Source: an uncultured Bacteroides sp. (GTDB lineage: Bacteria > Bacteroidota > Bacteroidia > Bacteroidales > Bacteroidaceae). Taken from it: a stretch of 64,000 bases of DNA. Location of the stretch: contig CALUOT010000004.1 of NCBI GenBank assembly GCA_944322355.1, forward strand, positions 21,370-85,369, read 5' to 3'. The position numbers and the translations under genes were made by a program. Below the pieces are notes generated by a model that was not told where the DNA came from, searched no databases, and worked only from the letters and a program-made list of their open reading frames with translations. Shown here one piece after another: positions 39,601 to 47,706 of the stretch; positions within the stretch are counted from its first letter, which is position 1, and each line of letters starts with the position of its first letter.

Positions 39601-39854
39601 TTACCGTCCAAGTCCGTAATCACACCTATCGCAGTATTACCAGCTACCACGACATTAGCACCAATCACCGGTTCACCATTGTTGTCGACAACGGTTCCCG
39701 TCACAGTTCTCTTTTGTTGCTGTACCACATCCGTCGCCGCCGATGCGTGTTGTACACCCACGGGAGAAGCCAATGGTACAATCAACAAAGGAATGAGAAA
39801 CATCCATCGCGTTCTTTTGCGATAGCCTAAGAGCTTTTCTCTTCTGTTTTTCAT
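36624..39854 (-). CDS. SusC/RagA family TonB-dependent transporter (first pair)
   Basis: The lead gene of the RG-I transport operon, 1076 residues. A signal region (MKNRREKLLGYRKRTRW, then a hydrophobic stretch) is followed by the carboxypeptidase-like domain (VTGTVVDNNGEPVIGANVVV, FIGYNTVTVPVKG), a TonB box near EVVAYGTQKK, the plug (IFVRGQGTF, IQVDGVERDFNEI, ATAVFGVRGANGVVLITTKRG) and the barrel ending LTKTYTLSLKLGF. Its first codons and leader form one arm of a 55-bp inverted repeat shared with the divergent susC at 41896. The promoter and a four-site operator-like array lie within 190 nt upstream. Confidence 0.96.
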   Translation of the reverse strand: MKNRREKLLGYRKRTRWMFLIPLLIVPLASPVGVQHASAATDVVQQQKRTVTGTVVDNNGEPVIGANVVVAGNTAIGVITDLDGNFTLTGVPEGASLQISFIGYNTVTVPVKGNKPLQVTLTEDSQMLGEVEVVAYGTQKKVSVTGAIASVKGDELAKTPVGSVSNMLSGQLAGLTTVQYSGEPGSDAASIFVRGQGTFNDSAPLIQVDGVERDFNEIDPNEIESISILKDASATAVFGVRGANGVVLITTKRGSQGKAKISFSTSASIVTPTDPLEMANSYQYATFYNMMNDNDGQPHTFSDVIIEKFRTGEDPIRYPSVNWVDYCMKPMTLQTQHNVNISGGTDRVRYFISAGAYTQGGLFEEFNLPYHLDYRYKRFNYRSNLDIDVTKTTTLSMNVAGNVNNATKPYTGQGSAGMLINMYYATPFSSPGIVGGRLVNTTTDYAEDPLPFTGGNGMSYYGNGFMQTNNNTLNADLQLKQNLDFVTKGLSFHLKGSYNSGFTSYTRATASVATYTPVLMDDGSIGYKKIGMDSQLDYQDVDPAKSRDWYMEAAFNYARDFGDHHVTALALYNQSKEYYPSTYSDIPKGLVGLVGRATYDWKNRYLVEFNIGYNGSENFAPDKRFGTFPAGSFGWVASEESFFEPLKPVVSFLKFRYTIGKVGNDRYGDNDWRFLYLADPYEVNNGTLINRDGHAFIFGINNSTASLAAFESSKNNQDVTWETAVKSNFGIDANFFDDRLRATFDYFHEKRDGILLTDGTAPIILGFTPPLANLGKMRSWGWELTLKWYDQIGDDFRYNVGLNLMYNQNRVVERKEAPQNFEYMYQKGRRLGKRSQYLFFEYYEEGKTEQRYKEVYGVDMPTQIAKPEIDQETGLPIPGTGLKNGDCVYVDLSGDGIIDANDMSRDYGFTDDPEYMAGLNLGFSWKGFDVSMQWTGAWNVSRSISSVFRQPFTARQDVTTGGLLVEHLENTWTVDNPNPHAEYPRATFKNAANNYAESTLWEKDAKYLRLKNLQIAYNFDLPFMKKLKLNTFQLSLSGYNLLTFTPYKWGDPESRASSSPTYPLTKTYTLSLKLGF

Positions 39855-39889
39855 ACTCCTAAATCGTTAAGTTAAACAAAAGTTAGTTT
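39835..39889 (-). repeat. Inverted repeat arm 1 (leader and first codons of susC)
   Basis: On the minus strand this arm begins AAACTAACTTTTG, contains TTAACGATTTAGGAGTATG and ends CAGAAGAGAAAA. It pairs with arm 2 at 41860-41915 with one indel and one substitution over 55-56 nt. The recombinase gene and both susC promoters lie between the arms. It covers the ribosome binding region (AGGAG), the start codon and six codons. Confidence 0.92.
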
Positions 39890-39935
39890 GCACATTTCAC
39901 TATAAATTCACACATATCTTTTGATTAAGATTTTG

Positions 39936-39967
39936 CAAATCTAACGTTTTTTTGCGAAAACAACAAA
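39936..39967 (-). promoter_or_regulatory. Promoter of the RG-I susC operon
   Basis: On the minus strand TTTG (39967-39964), a 20-nt spacer and TAGATTTG (39943-39936) match the Bacteroides consensus fully. The expected transcript start is near 39930, which gives a leader of about 75 nt that includes the inverted-repeat arm. Confidence 0.8.
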
Positions 39968-39972
39968 TGGAT

Positions 39973-40042
39973 AATCGTACAATAACACCGAAAATCGTGC
40001 TTAAAACATGGACAAATCGTGCATTTTCTCCGACAAACGTAC
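39973..40042 (-). promoter_or_regulatory. Putative activator sites, four G(T/C)ACGATT-like repeats
   Basis: The + strand reads AATCGTAC (39973), AATCGTGC (39993), AATCGTGC (40015) and AAACGTAC (40035): four sites spaced 20, 22 and 20 nt, just upstream of the -33 box. The same word and the same distance to the -33 box occur at the PL22 promoter. This is the best candidate operator for the hybrid regulator. Confidence 0.65.
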
Positions 40043-40220
40043 CTCTGAGCCTATTTTTTGTCTTTAAAACGGTTTATTTCATCCAACGGTTCCTCAGTTA
40101 ATCAGCAATTCATCTATTAACAAATTGCATAGGTTTGCTTATTTATTTAACAAGTATGTGTGCAGCGAACAAGTTTGTTTCTTTATTATTGTGCGGTGAA
40201 TTTTTTAAATAAATAAAGTC

Positions 40221-41405
40221 ATGGCACTATTTTCTATTGTAGTTTTACCTGCTAAAAAACTCGTAAACGGCAGGCATCGCGTCCGTATTGCGGTCGCTCA
40301 TCGTTCACAAACTCGTTACATCGCAACTTCATTCATTTTGGATTCCCTCTCCCAATTCCGAAATGGGAGAGTGGTCCGCCATGCAAGTGCAGAACAGATC
40401 AATGCCTGCCTGCGCAAGACAATTGACGAGTATGCGCTCATTGCCTCTTCACTCAGTTATGCGCAAGAATTGAGTTGTACGGAACTGATTCGTTATATTC
40501 GAGAAGAAAAGCGAAAGAAATGTATGAAGCTAGACACAGTGATGTACGAATATCTGAATCTGATAAAAGAAGGGAAACGGGAGAAATCTTATTTATTGTA
40601 TAAGACGGCTTTTGTCCGTTTCTACCAATTCATCGGCCATTCGATCGTATTGGGCAGATTGAATCCAACGGATATAAGGCGCTATATGGAGTACCTGGAG
40701 CAAAGCCACCTCTCGAATACGACGATCCGCATTTATCTTACACTGATTAAAGTGCTCATCAACTATGCCATCAAAATGAATTACGTCAGCTATGACGTCC
40801 ATCCTTTCGCCATGTGCCGCATGCCAGCCTCTCATATACGAAAACTAGACCTGACCGTGGAAGAACTAAAACGCCTCCGAGATACCCGTTTGCAGAAAAA
40901 GAATCATTTATTGGCAAGAGACATTTTCATATTGACTTACTATCTAGGCGGTATGAATCTGAGAGACTTGTTGGCCTATCGGTTCGACAAGCAGACGAAT
41001 ATCTTGCACTATGTGCGCCACAAAACATCCCGCAGTAAAATGGGGGAAAACGAAACTGTATTTACGATTCAACCGGAAGCTTGGAAACTGATAGAAAAAT
41101 ATCTTTCTCCATCGGGACAACTTCACTTCGGTTCGTGTACTACTTACGAACAGGTATACAGTCTGGTTTTTCGCAACCTGCCAAAAGTGGGGCAAATGGC
41201 CGGAGTCGCTTCTCCTTTATCTTATTACTCGGCTCGTAAATCGTTTGCCCAACATGGTTATGACATTGGTGTCCAAATGGAAACCATTGAATATTGCATC
41301 GGACACAGCATGAAAAAGAACCGTCCCATTTGCAACTATATCCGTATTATGCAGACACATGCCGACGCAGCTATGCGGAAAATATTCGACCAATTGCTTC
41401 GGTGA
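40221..41405 (+). CDS. Tyrosine-type site-specific recombinase
   Basis: A recombinase of 394 residues. The N-terminal arm-type DNA-binding region (about 1-90) is followed by a SAM-like core-binding domain (about 105-205) and the catalytic domain. Visible catalytic residues are the first Arg in GGMNLRDLL, Lys in the beta hairpin (RHKTSRSK), YSAR at the HxxR position (His replaced by Tyr, as often seen in Bacteroidetes members of this family), His in YCIGHSM, and the nucleophile Tyr in CNYIRI. All needed residues for activity seem present. It lies between two divergent susC genes whose starts form an inverted repeat, the layout of an invertase acting on surface-protein promoters. An integrase of a genomic island is the alternative. 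A possible -7 box (TAGGTTTG) lies at 40130-40137. Confidence 0.93.
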   Translation: MALFSIVVLPAKKLVNGRHRVRIAVAHRSQTRYIATSFILDSLSQFRNGRVVRHASAEQINACLRKTIDEYALIASSLSYAQELSCTELIRYIREEKRKKCMKLDTVMYEYLNLIKEGKREKSYLLYKTAFVRFYQFIGHSIVLGRLNPTDIRRYMEYLEQSHLSNTTIRIYLTLIKVLINYAIKMNYVSYDVHPFAMCRMPASHIRKLDLTVEELKRLRDTRLQKKNHLLARDIFILTYYLGGMNLRDLLAYRFDKQTNILHYVRHKTSRSKMGENETVFTIQPEAWKLIEKYLSPSGQLHFGSCTTYEQVYSLVFRNLPKVGQMAGVASPLSYYSARKSFAQHGYDIGVQMETIEYCIGHSMKKNRPICNYIRIMQTHADAAMRKIFDQLLR

Positions 41406-41408
41406 TTG

Positions 41409-41501
41409 AAACATCGTGTGAAAGATGCGTGAAAGATGGATGTTTCACCGCATATATCTAATAATCAATAGATTGGAAGAAAAATGAAAGCGTGAAAGCA
41501 A
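41409..41501 (+). repeat. Duplicated intergenic block, copy 2
   Basis: It starts 4 nt after the recombinase stop. GTGAAAGATGCG-TGAAAGATG-G-ATGTTTCAC lies at 41418-41448 and TGAAAGCGTGAAAGCAA at 41485-41501. See copy 1 at 3300-3397: same orientation, same internal spacing. A position right behind a recombinase gene is typical for a recombination site, but no crossover core can be proven here. Confidence 0.75.
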
Positions 41502-41557
41502 ATTGCAAGAAAATAAAAAAGAACGATAGAGACGCGATGAATCGCCTCTCTACAAAT

Positions 41558-41645
41558 AATAAATAATGTTAGGGGTCAAAACATTAAATGTTATGCTGGA
41601 TAACAAAGTATGTTTTCGCCTCTAAGATAGTATGTTTTTCCCGGC
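41558..41645 (+). repeat. 22-nt-period array, four units, upstream of susC
   Basis: Core words at 41564 (TAATGTT), 41586 (AAATGTT), 41608 (GTATGTT) and 41630 (GTATGTT) are exactly 22 nt apart. The last two units closely match units 4 and 6 of the array upstream of yqeY, down to the flanking CGCCTCTAAGATAGTATG-like text. Between the array and the inverted-repeat arm there is a possible promoter (TTTG 41657-41660, TACTTTAG 41676-41683) with too short a spacer. I found nothing else in 41690-41859. Confidence 0.75.
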
Positions 41646-41859
41646 ATAAACTGCCATTTGAGAGTCATAACCCCTTACTTTAGCGTGCTCAAACCACGGG
41701 TTACGAGTATTAAAGTGGGGGTTATTGGCTAATCACCCAGTTCGCACAGTTCTTTTCCTATTCCCATTTATTGTATTCCCCCATCTTTTAACATATCGGA
41801 TTACTTCTTACAACAGGTTATATATGAGATATGTAGGAATGACCATATCCTGATTTCGT

Positions 41860-41915
41860 AAACTAACTTTTGTTTAACTTAACGATTTAAGGAGTATGAA
41901 AGACAGAAGAGAAAA
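41860..41915 (+). repeat. Inverted repeat arm 2 (leader and first codons of susC)
   Basis: Reads AAACTAACTTTTG, then TTAACGATTTAAGGAGTATG and CAGAAGAGAAAA. It is the inverted partner of 39835-39889 with one extra A before the GGAG and G for A in codon 3. Because the indel is upstream of the ATG, inversion across the arms would keep both reading frames intact. Confidence 0.92.
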
Positions 41916-44900
41916 TTCGATTCTGGTGCGCTGCGGCTCAGCCTTGCGGCGCATGTTCTTCTCAGCCTTGTTAGCCGTGCTATCCATAGGAATGGCGCAC
42001 GCACAAGGCAAGAGTGTCTCAGGTACGGTGCTCGATAATACGGGCATGAGTGTGATTGGTGCCAGCGTGTTGGTACAAGGTACGACGAACGGTACGATTA
42101 CTGACATTGACGGCAAGTTTATGTTGTCCAATGTACCCGAGGATGCCGTTTTAGAAATCAGTTTCGTAGGTTATAAAACGGTAACACTTCCGGTAAAAGG
42201 CCAAACGAACTTCAACGTGACTTTACAGGAAGACGCGGAAATGCTGGACGAAGTGGTGGTAGTAGGTTACGGTACGATGAAGAAGAGTGACGTTACAGGA
42301 GCCTTGACCCGTGTAACTTCGGAAACCATCGAGGAGCGTCCGGTACAGAACGTACTGCAAGCCATGCAGGGTAAAGCTGCCGGTGTGAACATTTCCACCA
42401 ACAGCCGTCCGGGTGAGCTTGGTGAAGTTCGTATCCGTGGTACACGTTCTATCGACAACTCCAATGACCCGTTATATGTAGTAGATGGTATTCCTTTGAC
42501 CGCCGGTTCGGTAGCAGATATTAACCCCAACGACATTGAGTCTATGGAAATCTTAAAGGATGCTTCCGCAACGGCTATCTACGGTTCTCGTGGCGCCAAC
42601 GGTGTTGTATTGGTAACAACCAAGAAAGGAACGAAAGGGAAAGCTAACATTTCCTATAACGGTACAGTGACATTCTCGCGTATGGATTCTATGACGGACT
42701 GGATGGATTCCGGAGAATATGTAGCTTGGGAAATGCAGAGGATGATTAATTCTGATAACTATCCCGGTCAATATGGGAATGCTCCCGACCCGACAGTTAT
42801 TGGCAATATTTTCGGTTTAGGTGATACTCCGGAAGGCTTGACGAACTTCAACCGTGCATGGCAATTTGATGCTAACGGGAACTACGTGATGCGCCCGGCT
42901 ACTCAATATGAAATAGATGAATTAGGTTATGCTGCTCAAGTGCCGGTTTATAACCCGGATGCTTTTGAGACAACTGATTGGACGGGCTTGGTAACCCGCA
43001 CGGGTATCACGCAGAATCACCAACTGTCTATCTCCGCAGGCACGGAGACTTCTAACATCTATGTATCTATGGCTTATTTGGGCCAGGAGGCAGCTTTGAA
43101 AGACCAGGATTACAAGCGTTACTCGGCTAACGTGAACGGTGAAATCACTCCGGTGCCCTGGTTGACAGTAGGTATGGGTATCCAAGGTAGCCACTCTATC
43201 CAAAATTATGGTATCATCAACAACTCCGCAAATTCCGGCGCAAAAGATTCATACGGTTATGCATTGAGTATGCTTCCTATCTATCCGGCTGTTGATGAAA
43301 ACGGTGAACCTATCTTGGGTGCAGGTGGTAATAATGGGTTGGAACACAATCCGCTGTGGGATATCGACAAGGCTGTGAATGAAACCCGCACAACCAGCGT
43401 GATGCTGAGTTCTCATGCGGATTTGGACTTTGGAAAGATTTGGAATCCGTTGGACGGTTTAAAGTGGCGTACCAATCTCGGTGTACAGAGCCGTAACAGA
43501 CGCTTTGGTTCTTATTATGGTGAAGAGTTTTCTAACCCGATGAACAACGGTGCTTACGCTCCTAACACCGCCTTTAATGACCAGGACACTTATTTGTCAT
43601 GGACGTTGGAGAACATGATTTTCTACAACAAGACTTTCAAAGATATTCATACACTCGGTTTGACGTTGATGCAGTCCGCTGAGATGTACCGCACAGAAGG
43701 AATTGAGTACCGTGCTTATAACTGTACATTCCCCACCGCTTTGTGGTACGGACTTTCTAATTCAGACAGAACTCAGAATGGCATTGGTTCGAGTTATTCA
43801 AAGACCACCCGCGCTTCCTACATGGGACGTATCAACTACAACTTAATGGACCGTTACCTGTTGACGGTGACCGGACGTTGGGACGGTGCTTCTGTACTTG
43901 CCGTTGGTAACAAATGGGATTTCTTCCCCTCCGCTGCTTTGGCATGGAAGATTAACGAAGAAGCTTTCTTGCGCGATGTTAGATGGATTGACCAAATTAA
44001 GGTTCGTGTGGGTTACGGTGTAACGGGTAACGCTTCCGTAAGTCCTTACCAGACTTCAGGAGCCATGACTTCTGATCATGCAGGTAAATTCTTCGGTGAA
44101 GGCGGTTCGACAACCATCTCTTACGGTGCTAAAGCGAATGTGCTGCCTAACTTGAGCCTGGGCTGGGAAAAAACCGGTTCAACGAACGTGGGTATTGACT
44201 TCAGCTTCTTGAACAGCCGTATCAGCGGTAGTGTAGAATATTATGAAGCCCGTACCAATGACTTAATATTATCAAGAGCTATTCCGGGTATCTTGGGTTA
44301 TACATCCATCCGTACCAACGTAGGTAAGACTGCCAACCGCGGTTTCGAGTTGACGCTTTCTACAGTCAACGTCCGGACAAAAGATTTTGAATGGAAAACG
44401 GACTTCTCCGTATCTACCAACAAGGGATGGATTGTTGAATTAGCTAACGGTAAAGTGGATGATACGGCAAACCGCTGGTTCATCGGTCGTCCGATTGATG
44501 ATATTTGGGACTACAAATACGACCGTTTATGGCAAATGAATAATGAAGATGCACGTATGTTAGCTATTTACGAAGCCAACGGTATCTCAATGAGACCCGG
44601 TATGGCGATGATTGAAGACCAACCATTAATTGAAGTAGACCCGGGAACGGAAGGATCTGTAACCAGAGAGGTTACATGGACAGAGACACTACCGGATGGA
44701 AGTACAAAACTTCATGAGAATGAGGAGGTGACTTACATGGACAATGGTTTCGGTGTCATCAACGATGAGGATAAAAAACATTTGGGACAGTGGTCACCGA
44801 AGGTAAACGCCGGTTTCACCACGACCTTTACTTATAAGAATTGGGAACTGAGCGCATTCTTCTACGGCCGTTTCGGCGGCATGTACTATGGTCTGTTGCA

Positions 44901-45306
44901 GACTATGGGCCGCCGTGTGGAAACAGACCTGTGGAGTCCGACTAACCCGGGCGGTAAATACCCCATCCAATATAACGGTGGTACTTATTCTGGAACGACG
45001 AACTATAGCCAATACATGAACTATGCGAAGGCCAACATGGTGGCTCTGCGTAATATCTCGCTGTCTTACTCGCTGCCGGAGAAGTGGTTGAATAAGATTG
45101 GTGCCAACCGTTGCCAAATCTATGTACAATGCATGAACCCGTTCATTTGGGGTGGTGAATTGGTGAAAGCCGGTATCAACCCGGATGATATGACAGGATG
45201 GACCGGAAATAATAACATAAATTCCCAAGGCGCAATGGTAGGCGGTCAAACGAACAACACCATGTTGACCCGTAACTACGTAATCGGCTTGCGTCTCGGA
45301 TTTTAA
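41896..45306 (+). CDS. SusC/RagA family TonB-dependent transporter (orphan pair)
   Basis: An outer-membrane importer of 1136 residues. A signal region is followed by the carboxypeptidase-like domain (VSGTVLDNTGMSVIGASVLV, FVGYKTVTLPVKG), TonB box EVVVVGYGTMKKSD, the plug (VRIRGTRSIDNSN, YVVDGIPLTAG, ILKDASATAIYGSRGANGVV) and a barrel ending NYVIGLRLGF. Its first six codons match the divergent RG-I susC almost exactly (MKDRREN against MKNRREK), but the proteins differ after that. Only a susD follows, with no enzymes. The substrate is unknown. Confidence 0.96.
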   Translation: MKDRRENSILVRCGSALRRMFFSALLAVLSIGMAHAQGKSVSGTVLDNTGMSVIGASVLVQGTTNGTITDIDGKFMLSNVPEDAVLEISFVGYKTVTLPVKGQTNFNVTLQEDAEMLDEVVVVGYGTMKKSDVTGALTRVTSETIEERPVQNVLQAMQGKAAGVNISTNSRPGELGEVRIRGTRSIDNSNDPLYVVDGIPLTAGSVADINPNDIESMEILKDASATAIYGSRGANGVVLVTTKKGTKGKANISYNGTVTFSRMDSMTDWMDSGEYVAWEMQRMINSDNYPGQYGNAPDPTVIGNIFGLGDTPEGLTNFNRAWQFDANGNYVMRPATQYEIDELGYAAQVPVYNPDAFETTDWTGLVTRTGITQNHQLSISAGTETSNIYVSMAYLGQEAALKDQDYKRYSANVNGEITPVPWLTVGMGIQGSHSIQNYGIINNSANSGAKDSYGYALSMLPIYPAVDENGEPILGAGGNNGLEHNPLWDIDKAVNETRTTSVMLSSHADLDFGKIWNPLDGLKWRTNLGVQSRNRRFGSYYGEEFSNPMNNGAYAPNTAFNDQDTYLSWTLENMIFYNKTFKDIHTLGLTLMQSAEMYRTEGIEYRAYNCTFPTALWYGLSNSDRTQNGIGSSYSKTTRASYMGRINYNLMDRYLLTVTGRWDGASVLAVGNKWDFFPSAALAWKINEEAFLRDVRWIDQIKVRVGYGVTGNASVSPYQTSGAMTSDHAGKFFGEGGSTTISYGAKANVLPNLSLGWEKTGSTNVGIDFSFLNSRISGSVEYYEARTNDLILSRAIPGILGYTSIRTNVGKTANRGFELTLSTVNVRTKDFEWKTDFSVSTNKGWIVELANGKVDDTANRWFIGRPIDDIWDYKYDRLWQMNNEDARMLAIYEANGISMRPGMAMIEDQPLIEVDPGTEGSVTREVTWTETLPDGSTKLHENEEVTYMDNGFGVINDEDKKHLGQWSPKVNAGFTTTFTYKNWELSAFFYGRFGGMYYGLLQTMGRRVETDLWSPTNPGGKYPIQYNGGTYSGTTNYSQYMNYAKANMVALRNISLSYSLPEKWLNKIGANRCQIYVQCMNPFIWGGELVKAGINPDDMTGWTGNNNINSQGAMVGGQTNNTMLTRNYVIGLRLGF

Positions 45307-45324
45307 TTGAACCTAACTTAAAAG

Positions 45325-47676
45325 ATGAAAATTATGAAAGTAAATAAATACATTACAATCTGTGTGGCGGGTCTTACTACGGTAGCCTGCTCGGACAGTT
45401 TCTTGGAAGAGGAAATGGTCGCTACCATTACCCAAGATTATTTCAATACCGAAAAGGGCATGAGGGAACTGATTGTTGGCACCTATGATGCCTGGCGACA
45501 GTCTAAGCAATATCAACAAGGGCCGCGAACTTATTTTTGGGGCGTAGATAACTTGACGGCGAATGGTGCCACTACTTCCAATTATTCGGCTTCTGTTTGG
45601 AGTTCAACAGGTAATCCTGCAACTATGATGGATGCGCTTTGTGCCGAGAACAGTAGAAGTATGTTAGGTTATTACCCCACCATTAATAACTGCAACCGTG
45701 TCATCCAGACCATTGAAGCGGGTGAAGGCCAGGGAGACTATGCACCCGGTGGAGCACAGGAGCAACGTGCATTGGCGGAAGCCAAGTTCAACCGTGCCTA
45801 TTGTATATATGTGATGAATACATTCTTGGGTGACGTATATTTCCCGCGTACATATACCACCGGTTTGCCGGCCAATTACGCATTTACACGTGAACCGTCA
45901 GAGTCTATCTATCGCCAGATTATCACAGACCTGCGTTATGGCTTCGACGTGTTGCCTACAGCCTCTGAACTGAGTGCCCAGGAATTCGGCCGTGCCACGA
46001 AAGGTGCCGCTGCACATTTCTTGGCAAAATTGTACCTTTATCGCTACATGGGCAAAGATTATGGAACAGCCACTTACGGACGTAATGCGGACGGCACCAT
46101 TGACAATACCAACCCGCAGTCTTACCTCGGCATGTTGTATAAGGGTACCGGTACAGCCGATTTGGATTCCTGCATTTATTTCTGCAACTATGTAATCCAG
46201 CAGGACGGCCATTATGCATTAGCGGAAAACTATGGAGATATATTCGACCATACACCTGGTGATTTCTCGAACGAGACACTGCCTGAGATTATTTACTCAT
46301 GCGTATATGGCTACCCCGCCGGTGACGGTAACAACGGTCGTTATGCCAACCGCCTGCAATATTTCCTTTCTCCTTCTTACATGGTATCGCTGTGGGGTAT
46401 TCCAGACGAAGTTTGCGATTACGGATATCGCGGACGTTCAAATGATGTTTCTACCAACGATTTTGGTTTCGATGTATATGCGGATAAAACAGTAGATTCC
46501 CGCTTCCAAAAGTCATTTTGGGTTGAAATGGAGACTGCTCTGCCGGGACCTGGCGCAACAAGTGCATACGCAGCCAATATTCCTTATTACGCTTACAACG
46601 ATCCCAATAATGCTACATACGTATGGACATCAAGACAGGCAGATTACTTCAATCGTAATATTCTGCCAACATATGATCGTGCCTCTTGGGGTGGCCGTCA
46701 AGCTGTAGCCGGTGAGCACAAAATGGGTTCGGGTGATTTGGCGTACGCTTATTTGGAAAATACGAAAGAAACGGCTATTGATAAGATAGAGGCAGAGTCG
46801 CAACCGTTCTTCCTTTTCGCCCGCTGGGTGAAATCCGGTGATGAATATTACTACCGCCCTATCCGTGGTACCCGTAATGGAAACGAAGCTTACTTGGATA
46901 GCACAGCTCATGGAGGCTTGAACAATATGGCTAAAGAGCCGCAACCGGCTACAAGTAAATATGGTGATCCAGATCGTCCGGGTGCAGAAGATTACAATTC
47001 CGGTCGTGATGTACCTGTTTTCCGCATCGCCGAAACCTATTTGATGCGTGCTAATGCTTACGGTTTGAAAGGTGATTATGGTTCAGCAATTGCTGATATC
47101 AATCGCGTGCGTGAGCGTGCGGCTTATCGTCCGGGTGAAAATCGTGCAGAAGTAATAGCCCGTCTGTATCCGGGACGTGAGAATTTGGAAACTTCTGAAC
47201 GACAATATCCTTATGCGGTAACACAAGATTGTACCTCGAAGATGACAATCAATGTAACTGCTTGGGATGGCGCATCAGCCGCTTCGGAAAGAGAAATGTA
47301 TCCAGAACAGAATATTTTAGGTGGTGGAATGAGTGATGCCGACCGCTTCCAGAACTTTATTTTGAATGAAGTAGCTCGTGAATTCAATATGGAAATGATT
47401 TATTATGATTGGATTCACCATTCAGGGTGGCAATATATGCGTATTCAATATCACTGCAAGGAAGCATCCACGTTGCCGCAAGGACCGGACTATTGGCCTG
47501 TAGCCGATAATAAGGTAAGTGACGGTTCACTGACTGACCGTGCAGGTATGGGATTCCTACAGCCTTATCATACGCTGAAACCATTCCGTCAAGCTACAAT
47601 CGACTTATATACGGATGAGAACGGAAATCTGCTGGATGAAGCAGGTAAACGCGCTTATCAAAACTACGGTTATTAA
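45325..47676 (+). CDS. SusD/RagB family lipoprotein (orphan pair)
   Basis: A surface glycan-binding lipoprotein of 783 residues, very long for a SusD. The lipobox is TTVAC (Cys near 22). Family motifs: ALAEAKFNRAYCIYVMNTFLGDVYFP, RIAETYLMRANAYGLKGDYGSAIADINRVRERA, FILNEVAREFNMEMIYYDWI. Insertions around 330-560 account for the length. It starts 18 nt after the SusC stop and is followed by a strong terminator, so the operon is just this pair. An ATG three codons in (45334) is an alternative start. Confidence 0.94.
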   Translation: MKIMKVNKYITICVAGLTTVACSDSFLEEEMVATITQDYFNTEKGMRELIVGTYDAWRQSKQYQQGPRTYFWGVDNLTANGATTSNYSASVWSSTGNPATMMDALCAENSRSMLGYYPTINNCNRVIQTIEAGEGQGDYAPGGAQEQRALAEAKFNRAYCIYVMNTFLGDVYFPRTYTTGLPANYAFTREPSESIYRQIITDLRYGFDVLPTASELSAQEFGRATKGAAAHFLAKLYLYRYMGKDYGTATYGRNADGTIDNTNPQSYLGMLYKGTGTADLDSCIYFCNYVIQQDGHYALAENYGDIFDHTPGDFSNETLPEIIYSCVYGYPAGDGNNGRYANRLQYFLSPSYMVSLWGIPDEVCDYGYRGRSNDVSTNDFGFDVYADKTVDSRFQKSFWVEMETALPGPGATSAYAANIPYYAYNDPNNATYVWTSRQADYFNRNILPTYDRASWGGRQAVAGEHKMGSGDLAYAYLENTKETAIDKIEAESQPFFLFARWVKSGDEYYYRPIRGTRNGNEAYLDSTAHGGLNNMAKEPQPATSKYGDPDRPGAEDYNSGRDVPVFRIAETYLMRANAYGLKGDYGSAIADINRVRERAAYRPGENRAEVIARLYPGRENLETSERQYPYAVTQDCTSKMTINVTAWDGASAASEREMYPEQNILGGGMSDADRFQNFILNEVAREFNMEMIYYDWIHHSGWQYMRIQYHCKEASTLPQGPDYWPVADNKVSDGSLTDRAGMGFLQPYHTLKPFRQATIDLYTDENGNLLDEAGKRAYQNYGY

Positions 47677-47706
47677 TTGACCGATTTAGTAAAATCATGT
47701 ATTGGG

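Noticed and set aside
40221-41405. Inactivated recombinase because the HxxR His is missing
   Set aside because: Tyr-x-Ala-Arg at this position is common in Bacteroidetes tyrosine recombinases. All other catalytic residues are present.
39835-41915. Insertion sequence with terminal inverted repeats
   Set aside because: The arms lie inside susC coding starts and no target duplication is visible. The enclosed gene is a tyrosine recombinase, not a DDE transposase.
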